The position numbers and the translations under genes are program-made. Below, piece by piece: positions 20,459 through 25,824 of a DNA stretch of 25,824 bases. The notes beneath the pieces are model-generated. The model worked only from the letters and a program-made list of their open reading frames with translations. It had not been told where the DNA came from and searched no databases. The DNA lies in assembly GCA_027576995.1 (NCBI GenBank), contig JANBQC010000406.1, forward strand, positions 1 through 25,824. The letters are read 5' to 3'. Source of the DNA: Dimargaris cristalligena (taxonomy: Eukaryota; Kickxellomycota; Dimargaritomycetes; Dimargaritales; Dimargaritaceae). The number at the start of each line of letters is the position of its first letter. The first letter of the stretch is position 1.

Positions 20459-20638
20459 ATGGCCAACCACCCCACTGCTTGCTCCTGCGGCGGCTCCGGC
20501 CAGGGCTGCTCCTGCGCCAGCGGCTGCTCGTGCTCCCGCGTCAACAACCAGTCCCAGGCCTGTCCCTGCGGTGAGACCTGCGGTTGCGGTTCCGCCTGCA
20601 GCTGTGGTAGCGACTGCTCGTGCAAGAGCTGCAAATAA
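20459..20638 (+). CDS. Cysteine-rich metallothionein, 59 residues
   Basis: The ATG at 20459 sits in a good context (AAAATGG) after a CT-rich leader and opens 59 codons. The product has 15 Cys at 8, 10, 17, 19, 23, 25, 35, 37, 41, 43, 47, 49, 53, 55 and 58: seven CxC pairs plus a final single Cys. It has no aromatic residue and is mostly Gly, Ser and Cys otherwise. The Cys fall in two blocks, 8-25 (six Cys, CSCGGSGQGCSCASGCSC) and 35-58 (nine Cys), joined by a Cys-free linker. The first block resembles the single-domain copper metallothioneins of Neurospora and mushrooms, so binding of Cu(I), and perhaps Zn or Cd, as thiolate clusters in the cytosol is a strong inference. A two-block arrangement suggests a tandem expansion of the short form. 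The stop codon lies inside an AATAAA (20634-20639). Confidence 0.9.
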   Translation: MANHPTACSCGGSGQGCSCASGCSCSRVNNQSQACPCGETCGCGSACSCGSDCSCKSCK

Positions 20639-20639
20639 A
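20634..20639 (+). terminator. AATAAA poly(A)-signal candidate overlapping the metallothionein stop
   Basis: AATAAA is made by the final AAA codon, the TAA stop (20636-20638) and the next base. Whether it is used as the signal is inferred; no other AATAAA occurs soon after. Confidence 0.4.
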
Positions 20640-21566
20640 TTATAAACCCCACCCATATCGCTGTCAGTCCGTCCGTTCGTTCGTCCATCCCTCCCTCCTT
20701 CACCGCCTTGCCAGTCTGATGACCAGAAGTCCTCTATGTTTCATCCATGGTGAATAATCATCCCCCTTCCACTTCCCCTTCTTCCACGTAAATCGTGGTC
20801 GACGATTCCATCCCGCTTGGACAAGTCATTGGGAGGGTGTGCTAGGCAGTGGCGTCGATTAAACATGTATATCTGATATTGCCGGGTCCGAGATACTCCC
20901 CCTTCTCTAACTTATAACCCACCTTTATCATACTACTACGATTTCTAAATACCCGGGGGTCTGTGGCCCTATTACATATATATGTATTACAATCCTGTCT
21001 ATAGCCTTTACATATAGTATACATATATAAATTCATCTAGTTCCCGGCCTAATTCATCGTATGTGCATATGTAAAGGGAAGCAAGTCGTCTATAGCTAGT
21101 AAGTGATCTTGGAAGGATATAAGAGTACGTGTGCATGTGTGGGGCGGAAGAGGGTTAGGTTGAGTAGCAGCAGTTAATTGAGGTATTTCACCAGGTTTTT
21201 CATGACCGTCTGTACGAGCATCTTAGTCTGGTGCAGCACCTTACAATGTCCGAGTGCTCACCAGTACTTAGCCCGTTCATTATTTTGAGAGAAGAGGGCA
21301 GCAATTAAAACTAGTCCGGATAAATTGGTATGAGAAAACCGAGACCGTTAAGAACTTGTCGTAAAGGTACGTTAAATATTTATTCCGACGTTTCTAAAAA
21401 TTAGGGATGGGAGAAAGAGGGGGGAGAGAAACGGCGTAATCGCGTAGTCTTATACAGACCAACCCCCCCCCCGGTATAGGGCAGGGTGGGTTGTCGAAAC
21501 GGCCAATTTGGCTGATACAGCCGGTACCTCCTTTCGCAAATAATACCCCACTCCTTGACCGTACCA
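20640..21566. other. Convergent intergenic region
   Basis: It holds the 3' ends of the metallothionein (plus) and NUZM (minus) genes. It includes a short tetranucleotide-like CGTTCGTTCGTCC stretch near 20673 and AT-rich TATA stretches near 20970-21030, but no credible gene. Confidence 0.45.
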
Positions 21567-22757
21567 TTAGTACACATTGTAAATAGGGAAATAGACACCG
21601 GGTTCGTGTTCCTGAAGTTCTTCGGATATGGTGTACTTGTAGCCCTTGCCGGGCAGTGGGGGCAGGTGGGTCTCGGAGAAGAGGGGTTTATCCAAAGCCT
21701 GGATAACTGCCGTTAAGTTGGCCGTCGGAGTCAGCTCAGCGGAAGCCGAAGTGGCCGTGACATCAGCAGCAGCAGCAGTGGCGGCAGCGTCAGTATCCTG
21801 GGCAGGTGCGGCAATGGTTTCAGCAGCCGGCGCGGCGATCATCTGGGCCACATCGGTTTGGCTGTAAAGTGCGAGCCGGGGGTAGTTGCGGCGCACATCG
21901 CGTTGCCAGTAGTAGTTGTCGGAGACGGCGAAGGCCTTGGTTACTTTGGGTACGTACTTCTTCTGCGAGCTTAATAGGTGTACCAAATTCCGGTACAGGT
22001 GGATAGGATGGAGTTGGGAGGGGGGGTGTCAGTTAGATTCCATGTTAAAACAATAAATCGGGTCCTTTTTGGTGGTGATAAATGGGGGACAGTCGATCAG
22101 TTCAAGACAATTAATCAAGTTTACAGTTGGACAAAAAAATTCCCTCCAAGACACATTGGACTTAGGTTGTTTCGTTTTAAAAAATACATACTATTTGGAT
22201 AAAGTCGTAAATGCATAACTTACTCAGGAGACGGCTTGCGGTAGGTACCTGGGTTGAACATGGACTCGGCAGCATTGGGGTTCTTCAATACAAAAGATAG
22301 GTGATTAAATATATCCAGGAACGAGGTAGGGCAAATATTAAATTAAAATTACGGTTAATGCCACAACTAAGAGTATCAGTAACAAGCCCGGTAAATTACG
22401 GGTACATGGTGCATTGGGTGGGGCACATTTCCAGTGATGGGGGGATAACATTGTCAGTAGGGTGGCGGTTGGGGCAGAGTGCAATTTCGACACTTGGGCC
22501 AACTATTGCAGCATTCGTTGGGGGGAGAAGAGGTGGTTGAGACTATCCCAATCGAAAGAACCACCGCGAGAGGTTAGGCGTGGCCCCGATTAAATCATAA
22601 GTAGGGAGTAAACCGAAAGAATATGACGACCCAACTGCGCAACCAGGGATTCGTAGACAGGGTTTGCTTATTGAAGTCTAGTAATGTGACGGTTGAAAAG
22701 CAATGCACTTACCACCACCAAGTATTTCTTCACGGTGTTCCAGAATTTGCTGCTCAT
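21567..22757 (-). CDS. NUZM: NADH:ubiquinone oxidoreductase 21.3 kDa-type subunit (NUZM), three exons
   Basis: This is an accessory, fungus-specific subunit of mitochondrial complex I. I assembled it as exon 1 at 22757-22713 (15 codons), exon 2 at 22282-22224 and exon 3 at 21969-21567, giving 168 residues. Both donors are GTAAGT and both acceptors AAG. Intron 1 is 430 bp, intron 2 is 254 bp. Intron 2 has a CTAAC branch site (22032-22036) whose first downstream AG is the acceptor used, and this choice keeps the frame. KKYLVV near the start and YYWQRDVRRNYPRL (54-67) match the conserved YWKRDVRRxYPRL segment of the family. The C-terminal LPPLPGKGYKY region also fits. Residues about 79-118 are an Ala/Thr-rich low-complexity stretch where other species differ. 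Exon 1 is the least certain part. The role of the subunit in complex I assembly or stability is known only in outline. Confidence 0.82.
22224..22282 (-). other. Internal exon 2 of NUZM
   Basis: Fifty-nine bases encoding NPNAAESMFNPGTYRKPSP plus two bases of the next codon. It is flanked by a TTGAAG acceptor and a GTAAGT donor. Joining to exon 3 makes an Asp codon and continues SQKKYVP. Confidence 0.7.
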
Positions 22758-24767
22758 GATGATATAAGTGGGGTGATTATGGGCCGTAGGAAACTAAAAT
22801 AGAGGGAAATAACGAACAATGGGGAGCTCTAATGAACCATGAATAAATAGAAGTGGGGGTGAGGAAGCAAGGCACTGGGAGGAAGTCGACTGATCCACAT
22901 GCCAGCATTCAATTCCCTTTCACAATCAAGGAGGACATCCCCAAACCTCTGCTCTATTCCCAGTGGGGGAGAGTTTCAATTTCGACAGTCTATATAGGCG
23001 ATGGGACGATTATATGATGCCTATGGGATTTTTGGGATATTTCCATAAACAAACCAAGGCCAATATTTAAAGCTCAGTTTGTATTGCTGCAAAGTGCTGG
23101 ATTGGGTGAGGTGAATTTTTATACTGATTTTTGTCATGTACGATCACTTCCATAAGTATTCATGTTGTTATTACATAAATATTGCTATCTCCCCCACGAA
23201 GTATTTTGCCATCACCTCTGAAACCATTGGTGAGAAGCAATCACCGATAATGAGACCAACCAGTGCGAAAAGCAGAGGATGTCAATGGCAAATGACCTTC
23301 TTAGCCGGTGATCGCGTGGACACTTTCAGCGATATTACGGCTAGTTTTGATGAGCGGTGCATCAAAGCCCGCCGGTTTTATTCTCTAAAACGGGAAGCAT
23401 AACCTCAGGTACGATACTGGACACAACTTTGAGCATGGCTCTGAGAGTCCATTTTCATCTATATTGTACGTTACAATTATTCGCTTCCGAGTATTTCTTC
23501 ATCAAATTATTACATAAACCGTTTTCGAGTCGATCTTATAAAGTAGTCGTGTCTGTCCATTAATTATAAAAAGGAACCCGAAAGAATAAAGTCGTAAGTA
23601 GTCAAGGTTTCTCGATTCTGTCATATTTAATTCAAGTATGTCGATTTGTTCGAGTTCTTTATAAATAGTTTAATAATCGTTAAAAAATCATGATGCCCCG
23701 CATATCCCATCACCCTTCTGTCTTTCCGAAAGTGACAGGGTCGCTACTATCGGATATGGCCTTGTCCCTGTTCACCCAGCCTATACTCCCGCAGGAATGG
23801 TGTGTTGTCACAAACTCTCCGCCCAGGCCTGATTATTCTCAACCCGAAAAGACCACTTTGAATCCTCCCGGGCGCCCGGGATATTGCTGTAAAAGTTCAT
23901 AAAATTTTTCCCCTTTGAGATGAAATTGGAAAACAAAAATTGGGGGGATTGAGATAAAGGATACAGCCATGTCCACCAAACGGGAGATTTCGACTAACAA
24001 AAGTGTCCGTAATACGACTTATTTACTGCTATTGTGAGGTATATGGGCTCCGGTTTCTCGGGCTCGCCACTTAAGTATTATTTATCTTGTCACTAGCCAT
24101 TAATGACCTATATAAACCCCCGGATAGTATCCTATATATATAGTTTTTAACTAAATATCCTACCGTTTACAGTTTTGGGTGCATGTGTCCCAGTTTTATA
24201 ACAACTGAATAGGATCTTGGCAAGAAGAGAAATAGTTAACTTAAGCGCGGAATTATAACTAGCCGCTACTATTTTAGCCGGGATTGGCCTTCTCGATTTC
24301 ACGGGCCATAGAAGCAGATACCTTGTCGATATATAATTGACACAACCCCAACCATCCCACGTGTTATATCCAGTTTAACTTGTGTGGCAGCAATACATTA
24401 GGCCAATAGCCACCAATATTAAGCAGAGCGATATTTTAATTGCAAAGCACATGCAAATAAATAAAATGGAGGGAGCAAAGCGTAATAAATCATACCCTAT
24501 AGTCGGGAACTTGGGGGCTGCTGCTTTATTAAATATTCCTAACAGTAAGAGCAATGGGACTGCGTATACTAGTTTATGGGATAGACACAGTGGGGAGGAA
24601 CACTACTATGCCAGAGTACACCCTATATGAACAAATTATCTGCAAAAATCCTTTGCTCAAAGGTCCACAGTTACCCATTAGGACTAATACTCCAGCCACC
24701 TGAATTTTAACCCGTTTGTTTCTGATAACAGAGGCATCATTTCAAGCCAGTCTTATTAATCAGTTCG
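22758..24767. other. Gene-poor AT-rich region
   Basis: It begins with the NUZM promoter (minus strand). Open frames at 23136-23402, 23357-23563, 23690-23902 and 24382-24630 (all plus, 68-88 codons) have patches that read like protein, for example VDTFSDITASFDERCIKARR and LRVHFHLYCTLQLF, but no recognisable domain. They may be eroded gene remnants. A perfect 16-bp GC palindrome lies at 23866-23881. No tRNA was seen. Confidence 0.4.
23866..23881. repeat. Perfect 16-bp GC palindrome
   Basis: TCCCGGGCGCCCGGGA equals its own reverse complement. The symmetry ends at both flanks. Confidence 0.85.
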
Positions 24768-25824
24768 GCTGTTTTGTGGGAACCACAATTGGCTTTTAGT
24801 GACAATACCATCCTGCCTACCAAAGTGATACCCCAATTAATGAATGAATATTACTGTCCAGATGCAGCAACAAAAAACAGGGTAATGAACCTAGTGAATT
24901 AGTTTTGCAGACTATGCCCCATAGGCTAAACAAATAAAAATACAAACTATAATAAAGATAAGTAGCTAAATATAAAAGCCTATAATTGTCTATTAGGCCC
25001 AGAAGACTCTGCCCCTACCCTTTCATGGCTGATTGAAAGGAAGGCTATGTTCCCTCCTATAGACTTGGAATGGTAAATTTCATTCCCAAACTCAACTCCC
25101 TCTTTTGTTTTGCCACCTATTGGACCATCTAATCCATCCTAATCTGGATACCTTAGTGTCTATCCTTATTAGGCCTTATAGTACCATATTAACCTTCCTA
25201 AGGCCACCCCCAGTACTATGGGATCACCCTATGCTATATAACCTTTCCTCTTCCAGACTTTCCCTCTTTTCACTAATCACTCAAGTGCTAATCCAAAGAC
25301 TCCTCCAGTTATCATCAGAGTCTTCCAGACTCTAACAGCTGTCTGGTTAGCCTATTTTACCATACCCTAGCCTTAGTAGTATCCTTCCCCCAGGGCCTCC
25401 CTCTAGAGTTACCCCCACATATATATAACTGGGCCCTATTGGGACTGGTTAGACTCCCCAGCTTATTCTTACTCCCTAGTTTATCCTAATAAACTCTATA
25501 TATGCCTACCCCTCTTGTACTGACTAGTAAGTGTGCTCACTACATGTCCCTTACCTGTACCTGTATTTTGTAGCCTTTAGTAGTTAGTACTGTGCCCCCT
25601 CACCTAATACTAGGGCCCACTTGACTAAGCCCAAGCCCCATCTACCATTAGAAGCCTATCCTTGGGACTCTTAATGGACTAAGAGTAGTTAACCTGGGTG
25701 ACATATATGTATATATATATAATTAAAGAGCTGAATGAGCCAGGGTGCTGGTGTATAGTGGGTAGGCTGAGTGGAAAAGTGCAACCCCAATGTCTTGGGC
25801 TTAAAGCTGATATAAGTAGCACAG
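24768..25824. repeat. CpG-free block, probably a mutated or methylated repetitive element (runs off the right edge)
   Basis: After the CG at 24766-24767 there is not a single CpG up to the window end (1,057 bases). G and C remain frequent, and CpG is common elsewhere in the window. TpA-containing words (CTA, TAG, TTA) look enriched. No reading frame of note exists on either strand; the longest plus-strand frame (25105-25335) is low-information. The pattern suits a transposon or repeat that lost CpG through methylation and deamination or a RIP-like process. No terminal repeats, primer-binding site or transposase motif is visible, so the class is unknown. Confidence 0.5.

Noticed and set aside
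20351..20703. Two minus-strand frames of about 100 codons, one Ala/Gly-rich, one Gln/Pro-rich
   Set aside because: They are antisense shadows of the cysteine-rich metallothionein gene and its CT-rich leader.
21567..21986. NUZM as a single-exon 139-codon gene starting with TTG
   Set aside because: The start is not an ATG and the family has conserved sequence before this point; two upstream exons with GTAAGT donors supply it in frame.
25105..25335. A 76-codon plus-strand frame as a transposon protein remnant
   Set aside because: The translation is low-information Leu/Ser/Pro-rich sequence from pyrimidine-rich DNA with no reverse transcriptase or transposase motif.

Overview
The window looks like nuclear DNA of a fungus, probably an early-diverging, non-Dikarya lineage. 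A Kickxellomycotina/Dimargaritales-like origin is only a guess. Three things support a fungus. Spliceosomal introns have GTAAGT donors. A fungus-specific complex I subunit (NUZM type) and a fungal-type GPI-anchored wall protein are present. Two genes have long pyrimidine-rich leaders. Intact genes are clearly GC-richer than the AT-rich DNA between them, and gene density is low: six recognisable genes plus one degraded gene in 25.8 kb.

Layout. (1) 1-396, minus: first exon of nicotinamide/nicotinate-mononucleotide adenylyltransferase (NAD synthesis), running off the left edge in an intron. (2) 397-3642: gene-poor, ending in a pyrimidine-rich leader. (3) 3643-4515, plus: secreted, probably GPI-anchored DUF7137-like surface protein. 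(4) 5639-7447, minus: COG8, a Golgi tethering-complex subunit, tail-to-tail with the previous gene. (5) 7448-9692: gene-poor, with an (AT)11 tract and a possible old tandem duplication. (6) 9693-11459, plus: a signal-peptide protein of unknown family, broken by two in-frame stops and about three frameshifts, followed to about 12153 by further coding-like fragments. (7) 12802-14715, minus: vacuolar amino-acid transporter of the AVT5/AVT6 type. (8) 14716-20458: 5.7 kb without a supportable gene but with several inverted repeats and a cluster of three hairpins. (9) 20459-20638, plus: a 59-residue, 15-cysteine metallothionein. (10) 21567-22757, minus: three-exon NUZM-type complex I subunit. (11) 22758-24767: gene-poor. 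(12) 24768 to the window end: at least 1,057 bp with no CpG at all, unlike everything to its left, most likely a methylated or RIP-like mutated repeat.

The intact genes are ordinary cell functions (NAD synthesis, respiration, Golgi traffic, vacuolar amino-acid export, metal binding, cell surface). They do not form an operon or a pathway cluster. The items most worth a second look are the CpG-free block, the decaying secreted gene, the unannotated-size metallothionein and the hairpin cluster at 18643-18725. I see no clear new multi-gene system.
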